From contig NZ_LUTP01000029.1 of assembly GCF_002111585.1 (NCBI RefSeq), positions 1 through 45,690 of the forward strand: a DNA stretch of 45,690 nt, given 5' to 3'. The position numbers and the translations under genes were made by a program. This document shows positions 30,123-39,289 of this stretch, in pieces. This stretch comes from Lonsdalea iberica. GTDB lineage: Bacteria > Pseudomonadota > Gammaproteobacteria > Enterobacterales > Enterobacteriaceae. The notes beneath the pieces are model-generated. The model was not told where the DNA came from. It saw nothing but the letters and a program-made list of their open reading frames with translations, and did not search any database. The stretch's first letter is position 1, and every line of letters starts with the position of its first letter.

Positions 30123-31598
30123 ATGGCGGTAACGTCAACGGCCCAGGCATGTGACCTGGTGATTTTCGGTGCAAAAGGGGATTTGGCGCGCCGTAAATTG
30201 CTGCCTTCACTGTATCAACTGGAAAAAGCAGGTCATATTCACCCGGACACCCGTATCATCGGCGTTGGCCGTGCGGACTGGGACAAAAAGGCCTACACCA
30301 AAGTCGTGCGGGAAGCGCTGGATACTTTTCTCAAAGAGCCGCTGGACGATAAACTGTGGAAAACACTGAGCGAGCGGCTGGATTTCTGCAATCTGGATGT
30401 ACAGGATGCCGCGGGTTTCACACGTTTGGGCGACATGCTTGACCAGGAAAACCGCGTAACGATTAACTATTTCGCCATGCCGCCCAGCACCTTCGGGGCT
30501 ATCTGCGGCGGTCTTGGCAAAGCAGGGTTAAACAAAGAGCCTGCTCGTGTCGTAATGGAAAAACCGCTGGGAACCGATTTGGCCTCTTCGCAGGTTATCA
30601 ATGACCAGGTGGCGGAATACTTCAACGAATGCCAGGTTTATCGCATTGACCATTACCTCGGGAAAGAAACGGTTCTAAACCTGTTGGCGCTGCGCTTCGC
30701 CAATTCGCTGTTTGCCAATAACTGGGATAACAGCACCATCGACCACGTTCAGATCACCGTCGCCGAAGAGGTGGGTATTGAAGGCCGTTGGGGGTATTTC
30801 GACCAGGCCGGGCAGATGCGAGACATGATTCAGAACCATCTGCTGCAAATTCTGACCATGATCGCCATGTCGCCACCGTCCGACCTGACAACGGACCGCA
30901 TCCGTGACGAGAAGGTCAAGGTACTGCGTTCTCTGCGCCGTATCGATCGTTCCAATATTCATGACACGACCGTACGCGGCCAATACACTTCCGGTTTCGT
31001 TCAGGGCAAGAAAGTGCCGGGTTATTTGGAAGAAGAAGGCGCCAATAAATCCAGCAACACCGAGACATTCGTCGCCCTTCGCGTGGATATTGACGACTGG
31101 CGCTGGTCCGGCGTGCCATTCTACCTGCGTACCGGTAAACGCCTGCCGAGTAAATGTTCAGAAGTCGTGGTGTACTTCAAAAACCCGGCGCTCAATCTAT
31201 TCCACGATTCCTATCAGCAACTGCCTCAAAACAAACTGATCATTCGTCTTCAGCCTGACGAAGGCATTGAGATTCAGATTTTGAACAAAATTCCGGGGCT
31301 GGATCATAAGCACCGTCTGCAGACGACCAAACTGGATCTCAGCTTCTCCGAAACGTTCAATCAGGAGCACCTGGCCGATGCGTACGAGCGGCTGTTGCTG
31401 GAAACGATGCGAGGTATTCAAGCGCTGTTCGTTCGTCGCGACGAAGTGGAAGAGGCCTGGAAGTGGGTCGACTCCATTATGGAAGCCTGGGGGCAGGACA
31501 ATGATGCGCCCAAGCCTTATCAGGCAGGCTCGTGGGGTCCGGTTGCGTCCGTGGCGATGATTACCCGTGATGGCCGTTCCTGGAACGAATTCGAGTAG
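30123..31598 (+). CDS. zwf: Glucose-6-phosphate 1-dehydrogenase
   Basis: Oxidises glucose-6-phosphate to 6-phosphogluconolactone with NADP+, feeding the pentose phosphate and Entner-Doudoroff routes. The 491 residues equal the E. coli length. The nucleotide motif FGAKGDLARRKL lies near residues 15-26, the substrate-binding signature YRIDHYLGKE near residue 180, and PFYLRTGKRLP near 335. A HexR operator and a good ribosome binding site precede it. It is followed by eda, not edd. Confidence 0.98.
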   Translation: MAVTSTAQACDLVIFGAKGDLARRKLLPSLYQLEKAGHIHPDTRIIGVGRADWDKKAYTKVVREALDTFLKEPLDDKLWKTLSERLDFCNLDVQDAAGFTRLGDMLDQENRVTINYFAMPPSTFGAICGGLGKAGLNKEPARVVMEKPLGTDLASSQVINDQVAEYFNECQVYRIDHYLGKETVLNLLALRFANSLFANNWDNSTIDHVQITVAEEVGIEGRWGYFDQAGQMRDMIQNHLLQILTMIAMSPPSDLTTDRIRDEKVKVLRSLRRIDRSNIHDTTVRGQYTSGFVQGKKVPGYLEEEGANKSSNTETFVALRVDIDDWRWSGVPFYLRTGKRLPSKCSEVVVYFKNPALNLFHDSYQQLPQNKLIIRLQPDEGIEIQILNKIPGLDHKHRLQTTKLDLSFSETFNQEHLADAYERLLLETMRGIQALFVRRDEVEEAWKWVDSIMEAWGQDNDAPKPYQAGSWGPVASVAMITRDGRSWNEFE

Positions 31599-31719
31599 TG
31601 ATTGACCATAGCCTCTGTATAGTCGGGGCCACGCAGTAATGAATCACGGCCCGGTCGACTCATGGGCGGCCGCGCCAAATTAATCAATGCCTATTAGGCA
31701 TGAGTGGAGAAAGCGCTTA

Positions 31720-32361
31720 ATGAAAAACTGGAAAACCAGTGCGGAACAGATTCTGACGGCAAGCCCGGTCATTCCGGTGATCGTCGTGAATAAACTGGAA
31801 CATGCGGTTCCCATGGCGAAAGCCCTGGTCGCTGGCGGTATCCGCGTACTGGAACTCACGTTGCGCACCGAGTGTGCGGTCGAAGCGATTCGCCTGATTG
31901 CGAAAGAAGTCCCGGACGCGATTGTGGGCGCGGGAACGGTGACCAATCCTCAACAACTGGCCGAGGTTGTCGATGCCGGTGTGCAGTTCGCCATTAGCCC
32001 TGGGTTGACCGAACCGTTGTTAAAAGCGGCGACGGCGGGCGATATTCCGCTGATTCCAGGTATCAGCACCGTTTCTGAACTGATGCTGGGCATGGATTAC
32101 GGACTGACGGAGTTCAAATTCTTCCCGGCTGAGGCTAACGGCGGCGTGAAAGCCCTGCAGGCCATCGCGGGTCCGTTCGGTAAAATCCGTTTTTGCCCAA
32201 CCGGCGGGATTACGCCGAACAACTACCGCGACTATTTGGCGCTGAAAAGCGTCTTGTGCGTGGGCGGCTCTTGGCTGGTGCCGGCTGACGCGCTGGAGTC
32301 CGGCGACTATGACCGCATCACCGAGCTGGCTCGCACGGCGGTTGAAGGCGCTAAAGCCTAA
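31720..32361 (+). CDS. eda: KDPG aldolase Eda
   Basis: Splits 2-keto-3-deoxy-6-phosphogluconate into pyruvate and glyceraldehyde-3-phosphate. It also serves galacturonate and glucuronate breakdown, which matters in pectin degraders. The 213 residues equal E. coli Eda. Catalytic Glu45 (VLELTLRT) and Schiff-base Lys133 ([10 protein letters not shown]) are present. The ATG at 31720 has a GGAG about a dozen bases upstream; an ATG at 31687 is open but outside the family. It lies 121 bp after zwf and is followed by a strong terminator. Confidence 0.98.
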   Translation: MKNWKTSAEQILTASPVIPVIVVNKLEHAVPMAKALVAGGIRVLELTLRTECAVEAIRLIAKEVPDAIVGAGTVTNPQQLAEVVDAGVQFAISPGLTEPLLKAATAGDIPLIPGISTVSELMLGMDYGLTEFKFFPAEANGGVKALQAIAGPFGKIRFCPTGGITPNNYRDYLALKSVLCVGGSWLVPADALESGDYDRITELARTAVEGAKA

Positions 32362-32426
32362 TCCAGTACATCATGCGGTGAGCTGACGTTAATGCTGCTT
32401 TGGCCGTGTGTTCGTGCTTTGACAAC

Positions 32427-32453
32427 ACCATCTCTTCGGAGGTGGTTTTTTTT
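32427..32453 (+). terminator. Rho-independent terminator after eda
   Basis: ACCATCTC and GAGGTGGT form an 8-bp stem with one non-canonical pair and a TTCG tetraloop, then eight T. It is a strong intrinsic terminator and marks the left edge of the inserted segment. Confidence 0.92.
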
Positions 32454-32905
32454 ATGATGATGAGCCCAATGGGCCTTTCGTCGGACCAGGCTATCCCTCT
32501 ATCTCAGCGTATCCTTCAATGAAGTCCCCCTGCCGTAGTGTCCAAACTCGATGCTGACTCACCCTGCGTATGGTATTCGCGCGTTGCTGACCGACCGGAT
32601 TTCCTGCGATGTTAAACCCGTAAAGGTGCCACTCTCCGCGTAGCCGTCGGTGCGGCACTTCCCAGGCTCAGTGAGGCGTGTTTGAGCACCCGTCAGGCAT
32701 CGGAAGCATCAGCAAAGAGTGAGATATCCGGATGTGGCCCGCCAGGCAATGCGTCGGTCCAAAACAGCATAAGGCCTATCGCACACCCCGTCTTTTGCCA
32801 TGTGGAAATTGGTGGCAAAATAATCCCTACATCAGGGACAAAACGGCATTTGAACGTCAGCATACGACCGAATTCAGATGTTGTTCGTGCGCAAATAAGG
32901 GACAT
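32454..32905. other. Non-coding stretch before the helicase gene
   Basis: These 450 bases have no supported gene. The helicase frame runs open back to 32732, but those codons give an atypical sequence rich in Arg, Cys and Trp and there is no ribosome binding site. The stretch may hold the promoter or the edge of an insertion. Confidence 0.45.
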
Positions 32906-35617
32906 ATGGTTTCGATCCTAGTGGGTGGTAAGGACAAAACTGCAGCGATCGCCAACTGGTCGATCTGGAGCAAAGGGGACGAAGGCTTACAACTGAGGTG
33001 TTCCTACGTCAATGAGGGAACGGCCTTCTATCCTCTCTGTGACTGTAACATCTCCCCTGTTCGTGAGCTGGACGAGATGTTGTTGACCAAGACCGGCAGC
33101 ACCATTGCCACGCCCATCGCCAAGGCAACGATCTATGGTGAGAGGTATGCCGTCGTGTACTACAAGGACGCAGGCAAACCCTATATCTATAAGGTCGAGG
33201 ATATCGCCTTTGCTGCGCCGTCGGCGATAAATGACGCGCCGGTTTTCCACTATTTTAAGGAGGTGGCAAATGCTCGCCAGGAGCGGGCTGGGTCGAAGAA
33301 TGAACGGGAGATTGCCGCCAATGTGCTACGGCAACTGGAAAAACTGCCTGCTCGCGTTGACACAGCACTGCATGCCTATTGCACGGCACGGAATGGCATG
33401 CTGGCAGAGGCCAAAGGTCTGATTTATCCATTTGGTGTGAACGAGAGTCAGCTCAAGGCGGTCGAGCAGGCTTCCCGCGCGCAGATTAGCGTAATTGAGG
33501 GTCCGCCGGGCACCGGTAAGACCCAAACCATATTGAACATACTCGCCAATATCTTGTTGCGTGGACAGACGGTGGCCGTGCTCTCCAACAACAATGCGGC
33601 GGTGGAAAATGTTTATGAGAAGTTGGAGAAATGCGACTTAGGCCATTTGATCGCCAAACTCGGCAATCAGCATAACCGCAAGGACTTCTTCGCCAACCTG
33701 CCGGCTCAGCCAACGAGTGAGCCTGAACCCGCACCGACTCTGAACGAGATTCAAACCATGCTGGCCCGGTTGAAAGAGCACCTGCACAATCACAATCGGG
33801 AGGCGCAATTACAGGTTGAACTCGATGAGCTGAAGATTGAGCGGCGTTACTTGCAGCAGTGGCAGGAAGAAAGTGGCGTGCGGGCCGTCGCCTCGCTGGA
33901 CAAGTACGGATTGTCTCCACGCAAGATAGCGGACCTGATGGCTTACCTCGCTCATCTGGGAGAGCAACGCATCCGCTTAAAAGCGCGTATTGAGCTGCTA
34001 TTCAACTTCAGAATTTTCCGCGCCCAGCCATTCGTTCAGGGTGATGCGCGCCTGTCCGTTTTTTATGCCTTACAAATGCACTATTACGACAAAGCGCTGC
34101 AGGAAAAAGAGGCGGAGCTGCGGGCGTGTCGAGCATCGCTGGAGAGCGCAAATTTCATGGCTGCTCTGGAGGAATTGAAGACGGCATCAATGTGTCACTT
34201 GAAGCAGCATCTGCATGGATTGCCCAAGGTTTTAGACAGCTTCGACGATCAGACTTACCGCAAGCGATTTGACGCTTTTGTGCAACGCTTTCCCATCCTC
34301 GGCAGCGGAACGCATTCCATCGTCAATTCCATCGCGCCGGGGGCTGTCCTCGATTACATCATCATCGATGAGGCGTCGTTGCAGGATATTGTGCCGGGAA
34401 TTTTGGCGCTGGGCTGCGCGAAGAATCTGATCGTCGTCGGCGACAACCGGCAGTTGGCGCATATTCCCGTCGCGTTAGGCCTGCAGGCTCCCGCTGAGGC
34501 TTACGATTGCGAGCGTTACAGCCTGCTGGATTCATGCATTGAAGTATTCAGGCAGGCATTGCCCCGAACGCTGTTGAAAGAGCATTACCGCTGTCACCCC
34601 AGGATCATTCAATTCTGCAACCAGCAGTTCTACAACAACGAGCTGGTGCCGATGACGAGGGAGGGTGAAGGTGAAGTGCCGTTACGCCTGGTCGTGACCG
34701 CAAAGGGCAATCACACCCGGCAGAACACCAACTTGCGGGAGCTGGACTCTCTGCTGAAGCTGCTTGAGAACGAGGGCGAGGCTGTGGGGGTAGACGGAGA
34801 GGGGCGCGGCTTTATCGCACCATTCCGGGCTCAGGTTAACCTCTCCGGAACGTGTCTGCCGACGGATTTCGTCAAGGATACCGTGCACAAGTTCCAGGGT
34901 AGGGAGTGTGATGAGATCGTCTTCTCCACCGTGCTGGACAAGAAACGTTACAACCAAGAGCAAAAGCGCCTGAATTTCGTCGATGACCCGCGCATGATTA
35001 ACGTTGCAGTGTCACGGTCCAAGCACCGATTCACACTGGTGACGGGCGACGAGGTTTTTGCCGGTAACAAAGGGCATATCGCCGCTCTAATGCGCTACAT
35101 CGCTTATTACGCACAGGACGAGCAGATCGTGCGTGCGCCTGTAGTATCGGCGTTCGACTTGCTGTACCGCGAATACGACCAGTCTCTCGCGCGCTTGAAG
35201 GCTCGATTGCGTCCTGAGGACTCACGCTACCAATCTGAGCAGATTGTGGCGCAACGGCTGCGCGAGGCGCTATCTGACCCGTCGTGCCGGGGTTTGCGAT
35301 ATCACGATCAGGTCAAACTTAATCAGGTTGTATCGCCAAGTAACGTGAATTTAACAGAACGCGCGCGGGCCTTCATGGCGCGTGCCAGCTGCGATTTTGT
35401 GATCTATTACAAGGTGGGAAAGACCCCACTAGGGGTCATTGAGGTTGATGGCGGCTCCCATGACCGGCCCGACCAGGCGGTACGAGATGTCTTAAAGAAC
35501 GGTATTTTGGCGAAAGGGGGCATACCAATTCTGCGTCTTCGCACCGTCGAGAGTCGTATCGAAGAGAGAATCGCCGACTTCATCGGCCAGTGGGCAAGCC
35601 CAGCGCTCAGCGAGTAA
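32906..35617 (+). CDS. SF1 helicase fused to a DUF2726-like nuclease domain
   Basis: Large single-gene helicase-nuclease of 903 residues from the ATG at 32906 (MVSILVGGKDKTA), which has AAGGGA upstream. The SF1 helicase motifs are all there: Walker A GPPGTGKT (199-206), Walker B IIIDEAS (485-491), motif III GDNRQL (512-517), the HYRCHPRIIQF segment, motif V VHKFQG (660-665) and motif VI NVAVSRSKHR (699-708). A long charged, probably coiled-coil insertion lies between Walker A and Walker B, as in Upf1/COG1112 proteins. The C-terminus is PD-(D/E)XK-like, of DUF2726 type, with Asp830, Glu846-x-Asp848, His852, Asp861 and Lys864. It sits alone between eda and purT, which are close neighbours in E. 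coli. The architecture suggests phage or plasmid defence; this is inference. Confidence 0.88.
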   Translation: MVSILVGGKDKTAAIANWSIWSKGDEGLQLRCSYVNEGTAFYPLCDCNISPVRELDEMLLTKTGSTIATPIAKATIYGERYAVVYYKDAGKPYIYKVEDIAFAAPSAINDAPVFHYFKEVANARQERAGSKNEREIAANVLRQLEKLPARVDTALHAYCTARNGMLAEAKGLIYPFGVNESQLKAVEQASRAQISVIEGPPGTGKTQTILNILANILLRGQTVAVLSNNNAAVENVYEKLEKCDLGHLIAKLGNQHNRKDFFANLPAQPTSEPEPAPTLNEIQTMLARLKEHLHNHNREAQLQVELDELKIERRYLQQWQEESGVRAVASLDKYGLSPRKIADLMAYLAHLGEQRIRLKARIELLFNFRIFRAQPFVQGDARLSVFYALQMHYYDKALQEKEAELRACRASLESANFMAALEELKTASMCHLKQHLHGLPKVLDSFDDQTYRKRFDAFVQRFPILGSGTHSIVNSIAPGAVLDYIIIDEASLQDIVPGILALGCAKNLIVVGDNRQLAHIPVALGLQAPAEAYDCERYSLLDSCIEVFRQALPRTLLKEHYRCHPRIIQFCNQQFYNNELVPMTREGEGEVPLRLVVTAKGNHTRQNTNLRELDSLLKLLENEGEAVGVDGEGRGFIAPFRAQVNLSGTCLPTDFVKDTVHKFQGRECDEIVFSTVLDKKRYNQEQKRLNFVDDPRMINVAVSRSKHRFTLVTGDEVFAGNKGHIAALMRYIAYYAQDEQIVRAPVVSAFDLLYREYDQSLARLKARLRPEDSRYQSEQIVAQRLREALSDPSCRGLRYHDQVKLNQVVSPSNVNLTERARAFMARASCDFVIYYKVGKTPLGVIEVDGGSHDRPDQAVRDVLKNGILAKGGIPILRLRTVESRIEERIADFIGQWASPALSE

Positions 35618-36090
35618 GATGCAATCGGCGTGTGCCGCTCTTGTCAGTGGCCCCGCGGCCCGGTTACCAGCAGCATAAAGCCGGGGGGTAACTGACCTCA
35701 TTTACAACAATGCTGCAACGAGCGAAGCCTAATCGTCATCGCTTGTCGGCCTTCATAGTAGAGGACGTATCGAAAGGGAAAATGGATAGCGGTCATACCA
35801 AGTGACCCTGGGCATGTGAGCTCAGGGGGGAGTCCAAGGCGACCCGGCGGGCTTTCTTCTGGACGGACTCTGCCGCCGACAGCGCGCGGAGCAGTATTCA
35901 TCTGGTGGCGCTGAAAATGGCCTTTGATGATAAGAATACGAAAGCCTGCTGACAGAGCATATGCGGGCTTGAGATGAGACCCACCGGCCTGCATTCCACG
36001 GTCTAAGTGACTTGCTGTAAGTTTTCGGAGGTAGCGGGTAAGGTAATTTGTTTAGCTGGGCGATAACGTTACGGTGACATGCGAATGAGG
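35618..36090. other. Intergenic region between the helicase and purT
   Basis: No gene is supported. Open frames here (for example 35698-35994, minus) lack ribosome binding sites and have atypical composition. I recognise no insertion sequence. This is the right flank of the inserted segment. Confidence 0.45.
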
Positions 36091-36116
36091 GAAAAGGGCG
36101 CAGACAGGCTGCGCCT
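36091..36116 (-). terminator. Probable purT terminator
   Basis: GGCGCAG and CTGCGCC form a 7-bp stem with a 5-base loop just past the purT stop. On the minus strand it is followed by CTTTTCC. Confidence 0.6.
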
Positions 36117-36123
36117 TTAAATG

Positions 36124-37302
36124 TTAACCGCTGACTTTCACCGCCGCCGCGACGGCTGTGGCGCGCTGCACGGCAGCCCCTGTCGTATCGTCCATCGCTA
36201 GCGCCACACCCATTCGACGCTGGCCGCTGATTTCCGGTTTGCCGAACAGGCGTACTTGCGTTTGTGGCAGCAAGGCGTGCTCCAATCCCTGATAGTGAAC
36301 GTCGCTGCTGGTTAAGTTCGGCAATATCACCGCGGAAGCGGCAGCGCCATATTGGCGAATGGCTCCGACCGGCAGGCCAAGAAAAGCGCGTACGTGTAAT
36401 GCGAACTCCGACAAATCTTGAGAGATCAACGTCACCATCCCGGTATCGTGTGGCCGCGGTGAGACTTCGCTGAAAATGACGTCATCTCCGCAGATGAACA
36501 GCTCTACGCCGAACAGGCCGAAGCCGCCAAGAGCGTCAACCACTTTGCCGGCGATAGCTTTTGCCCGCTCAAGCGCAACTGCGCTCATCTGCTGCGGCTG
36601 CCAGGACTCTCGGTAGTCGCCATCCTCCTGGCGGTGTCCAATCGGCGCGCAGAAGTGAATACCATCGACAGCGCTGACGGTGAGCAGGGTAATTTCGAAA
36701 TCAAATTTCACCAGCCCTTCGACAATCACTTTACCGCCGCCGGCCCGGCCGCCTTCCTGCGCACAGCGCCATGCGGAGTCCAATTGTTGGGCTTCACGCA
36801 TCAGGCTCTGGCCTTTTCCTGATGAGCTCATAACCGGTTTTACAATGCAGGGGAAGCCAATGTCCTGCACGGCTTCGCGAAAGCTTTCCTCGCTATCTGC
36901 AAAACGGTAGGGGGAAGTTGGAACGCCCAGGTTTTCAGCCGCCAGGCGTCGAATACCTTCCCGATTCATCGTTAATCGGGTGGCCTGAGCGCATGGCACG
37001 ATGCGCTGTCCTAGCTGCTCAAGCGCCACCAGCGTATCGGTGGCGATGGCTTCAATTTCGGGAACGATGTAGTCAGGTTTTTCCTGACTGATCAATCGTT
37101 CCAGCGCTTCGCCATCCAGCATATTAATGATGTGGCTTCGGTGTGCGACCTGCATGGCCGGGGCATCGGCGTAGCGGTCGACGGCGATGACTTCAATTCC
37201 CAAACGTTGGCATTCAATCGCCACTTCTTTTCCCAGCTCGCCCGATCCTAGCAGCATGACACGGGTGGCTCCGGGGCGCAGGGCTGTTCCAATTGTTAAC
37301 AT
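36124..37302 (-). CDS. purT: Formate-dependent GAR transformylase PurT
   Basis: Phosphoribosylglycinamide formyltransferase 2, which uses formate and ATP in the third step of purine synthesis, an alternative to folate-dependent PurN. The 392 residues equal E. coli PurT. Signatures of the ATP-grasp fold are visible: [52 protein letters not shown] and [17 protein letters not shown] PurR-type operator lies about 45-60 bp upstream. It is on the opposite strand to the upstream helicase gene. Confidence 0.98.
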   Translation of the reverse strand: MLTIGTALRPGATRVMLLGSGELGKEVAIECQRLGIEVIAVDRYADAPAMQVAHRSHIINMLDGEALERLISQEKPDYIVPEIEAIATDTLVALEQLGQRIVPCAQATRLTMNREGIRRLAAENLGVPTSPYRFADSEESFREAVQDIGFPCIVKPVMSSSGKGQSLMREAQQLDSAWRCAQEGGRAGGGKVIVEGLVKFDFEITLLTVSAVDGIHFCAPIGHRQEDGDYRESWQPQQMSAVALERAKAIAGKVVDALGGFGLFGVELFICGDDVIFSEVSPRPHDTGMVTLISQDLSEFALHVRAFLGLPVGAIRQYGAAASAVILPNLTSSDVHYQGLEHALLPQTQVRLFGKPEISGQRRMGVALAMDDTTGAAVQRATAVAAAVKVSG

Positions 37303-37345
37303 AAAAGTCGTATCCGATGCGGTTAAGAATTCCGGCCCAGTATAA

Positions 37346-37361
37346 ACGAAACCGTTTGCGT
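37346..37361 (-). promoter_or_regulatory. PurR operator before purT
   Basis: Read on the minus strand the site is ACGCAAACGGTTTCGT, which differs from the PurR consensus ACGCAAACGTTTGCGT at two positions. It lies 44 bp before the purT ATG, as expected for purine-dependent repression. Confidence 0.82.
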
Positions 37362-37423
37362 GCGCATCCGTAGGCCTTTTTTAGGCCAGTTAAGGCTGAA
37401 TCAAAGGGGGTGTTGGTAAAGGG

Positions 37424-37460
37424 GAGATAGATACCGTCATCCCGTTAGCGGTGACGGTAT
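37424..37460 (-). terminator. Probable holE terminator
   Basis: ATACCGTCA and TGACGGTAT pair perfectly around a 12-base loop a few bases past the holE stop. The T-run is weak. Confidence 0.55.
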
Positions 37461-37467
37461 TAGCGGA

Positions 37468-37698
37468 TCATTTACTGTTGGGGTCGTAGGGCAGTGTGGA
37501 GAATTGCAAAGAAAGCTGACGATAAAAGCTGACTCGTTCACGGAAATAATCGCGTAAATGCGCAGGCTGCTGTTGTTCGAGTACGTCAGGGATGACCGGC
37601 ATGTTATAGCGCTCTTTGAAAGCGACACCGGAAGCGGCGAGATCGACGTTTACTTTTTCCATCTCTTCGAATGAGAGGTCGGCCAGATTATGTCCCAT
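37468..37698 (-). CDS. holE: DNA polymerase III theta subunit
   Basis: Small subunit of the polymerase III core that binds and stabilises the epsilon proofreading exonuclease. The 76 residues equal E. coli HolE and share its core [20 protein letters not shown], with [11 protein letters not shown] and LPYDPNSK at the end. The start is the ATG at 37698, with the strong ribosome binding site AGGAGGAC; the frame is open to 37815 without support. Its position beside purT and yebY matches E. coli. Confidence 0.96.
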   Translation of the reverse strand: MGHNLADLSFEEMEKVNVDLAASGVAFKERYNMPVIPDVLEQQQPAHLRDYFRERVSFYRQLSLQFSTLPYDPNSK

Positions 37699-38012
37699 GA
37701 TGTCCTCCTGTGCATGGCGCGACAAACATAAAACAGCCCGGATCAAATGGCAAGCTACGCGCCGCCCTAGCTCAAATCGTCTTCTGACGACAAAAAGAGA
37801 AATGAATGAATTCATTTGCTCATAATGGAACTTATTTTCGAACGAAAACCGACGCCATAAAAATAATAAAAACCATTCTCATAGATGAATGATAATACTT
37901 TGAATTTAGGATAAAAATATTGAGATCATTGGTTAATAGTATGTTTTTAATTTTGATATTTTTGTGCATAATGCTTCTCAAATAATCCCCTACCAGTGGA
38001 AAAGGATTCAAC
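37699..38012. other. Divergent holE/ftnA intergenic region
   Basis: AT-rich 314-bp gap holding promoters for both genes. A stretch near 37870-37900 (ATTCTCATAGATGAATGATA) loosely resembles a Fur site, but the match is too poor to call. No gene is supported. Confidence 0.45.
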
Positions 38013-38522
38013 ATGTTAAAAAAAGAAATGATCCAAAAGCTGAATGAACAGCTAAACCTTGAATTTTACTCAGCCAACCTCTATTTGCAGATGAGCGCGT
38101 GGTGTGGAAATAAGGGCTTCGAAGGCGCATCGGTTTTTCTGAAGTCTCACTCTCAGGAAGAAATGGAGCACATGCAGCGTCTGTTTGACTACCTGGATGA
38201 TACCGGCAGTATGCCCGTCCTTGGTGCTATTGAAGCCCCGCCGGTCGAGTTCGACTCTTTGACGGATATTTTCAAACAGACCTTCGAACACGAACAGCTT
38301 ATCACCGGAAAGATTAACGAATTGGCGCATGCGGCCATGACTTTGCAGGACTATTCTACGTTCAACTTCCTGCAGTGGTATGTCGCTGAGCAGCATGAAG
38401 AAGAGAAGCTGTTCAACTCCATTCTGGATAAATTGGCGATGGTGAGCACCTCCGAAGGCGGATTGTTCTTTATCGATCAAGATCTTAAAAGAATGGCGAC
38501 CGCCACTACGCCTTCAGCCTGA
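38013..38522 (+). CDS. ftnA: Non-haem ferritin FtnA
   Basis: Cytoplasmic iron-storage protein that assembles as a 24-mer and oxidises Fe(II) at a diiron centre. The 169 residues (165 in E. coli) carry the ferroxidase ligands Glu17, Glu50 and His53 (in SQEEMEHM), with the further site residues in the [10 protein letters not shown] segment near residue 130. The four-helix ferritin pattern is clear. A GGAAAAGGA ribosome binding site precedes the ATG and a strong terminator follows. Iron regulation is likely, but a clear Fur box was not found. Confidence 0.97.
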   Translation: MLKKEMIQKLNEQLNLEFYSANLYLQMSAWCGNKGFEGASVFLKSHSQEEMEHMQRLFDYLDDTGSMPVLGAIEAPPVEFDSLTDIFKQTFEHEQLITGKINELAHAAMTLQDYSTFNFLQWYVAEQHEEEKLFNSILDKLAMVSTSEGGLFFIDQDLKRMATATTPSA

Positions 38523-38532
38523 TAGGGCACAA

Positions 38533-38566
38533 AGGCGATGCTTATAGAGCATCGCCTTATCTTTTC
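38533..38566 (+). terminator. Rho-independent terminator after ftnA
   Basis: AAGGCGATGCT and AGCATCGCCTT form an 11-bp perfect stem with a 5-base loop, then ATCTTTT. It lies 10 bp past the ftnA stop. Confidence 0.92.
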
Positions 38567-38694
38567 ACTACGACCCATTCCCCTTGCTCGACTTCCCTCC
38601 AGTCTGTCGTTATGATTCTATCGTGGTTTATCCGTGACGAAATGAGTCAAGAAACCTTGTAAATACAAAGGTCTGTTCTGCTGTGGAAATCAAA

Positions 38695-39033
38695 ATGAAA
38701 AAATTAATCGGGTTCCTGTTAACGGCCTCTTTATGCTCTTCAGCGCTCGCAACAGCTGGGATCGCGAATGTCAGCAAACTGCAATTTGGCGATAGCTGGG
38801 CGTTTACTCGCGAAGAGGTACAGTTGATCTGCCGTCCCGGTCACGCGCTTTATGTCATTAATCCCAGCACACTGATGCAATATCCGCTCAACGACGTTGC
38901 CTGGTCACAGGTACGGCAGGGAAAAGTCAACGCTCAGCCGCTGGATTTCATCCTGCTGGACGACCCAAAACAGCCCGGGCAGAAAAAAAGTTTGCAACCC
39001 TTTGTGAACCGAGCTGAACAACTGTGCCAGTGA
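38695..39033 (+). CDS. yebY: YebY family periplasmic protein (DUF2511)
   Basis: Small secreted protein of 112 residues, DUF2511 family, function not established (E. coli yebY is near the copper-related yebZ). It has a Sec signal peptide ([18 protein letters not shown]) and conserved segments [22 protein letters not shown] and [15 protein letters not shown]. Two Cys near residues 46 and 111 may form a disulfide. The start is the ATG at 38695, preceded by TGGAAAT; a GTG four codons upstream is also open. It sits just upstream of sdsR, as in E. coli. Confidence 0.88.
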   Translation: MKKLIGFLLTASLCSSALATAGIANVSKLQFGDSWAFTREEVQLICRPGHALYVINPSTLMQYPLNDVAWSQVRQGKVNAQPLDFILLDDPKQPGQKKSLQPFVNRAEQLCQ

Positions 39034-39169
39034 ATAAAGCGCCATTTCACCGAGGGTTATCAGGAAACAGGCAGTCACGCTAATTGTGCTGTAGATCACG
39101 AATTGAGTCTAAGTAAGGTGATGAAGTACTAAGTAGGCTCATACATAGCTGGAAAAGGGAAATGTCTCG

Positions 39170-39177
39170 TCTACGCT
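39170..39177 (+). promoter_or_regulatory. Sigma-S type -10 box of sdsR
   Basis: CTACGCT (from 39171) followed by TA resembles the sigma-S -10 form CTAtaCTTAA. It lies 10-15 bases before the expected sdsR 5' end. sdsR is a sigma-S-dependent RNA in E. coli and Salmonella. Confidence 0.5.
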
Positions 39178-39187
39178 TAGAGAGTAG

Positions 39188-39289
39188 GTTCCTTGGAACC
39201 TGCGTCAATGCCAACTTTTAGCGCACGGCTCAATCCTAAGAGCCATTTCCCTAGACCGAGTATAGGAATCGTACTCGGTCTTTTTTTTT
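39188..39289 (+). ncRNA. sdsR: Small RNA SdsR (RyeB)
   Basis: About 102 nt. The central and 3' parts are nearly identical to E. coli SdsR as I know it: ATGCCAACTTTTAGCGCACG, the loop sequence flanked by GGCTC and GAGCC, CATTTCCCT, and the terminator ACCGAGTA/TACTCGGT followed by nine T. SdsR is a stationary-phase, Hfq- or ProQ-dependent RNA that represses targets such as mutS, tolC and the ompD porin in relatives. In E. coli an antisense RNA, SraC (RyeA), covers it; I expect one here on the minus strand but cannot place its ends. The 5' end is inferred from the homologue. Confidence 0.92.

Noticed and set aside
32732-32905. Longer start of the helicase gene
   Set aside because: The 58 extra residues are rich in Cys, Arg and Trp and unlike family N-termini, with no ribosome binding site; the ATG at 32906 has AAGGGA and a family-like start.
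32682-32921. Overlapping short frames before the helicase (both strands)
   Set aside because: Neither product is recognisable and neither has a ribosome binding site. They may be remnants but cannot be supported.
35698-35994. 98-codon minus-strand frame downstream of the helicase
   Set aside because: No ribosome binding site and Pro/Arg-rich low-quality composition. A partial likeness to intergenic repeat DNA could not be confirmed.
37860-37910. Fur-box-like sequence upstream of ftnA
   Set aside because: Only partial agreement with the 19-bp Fur consensus in AT-rich DNA; too many chance matches are expected.
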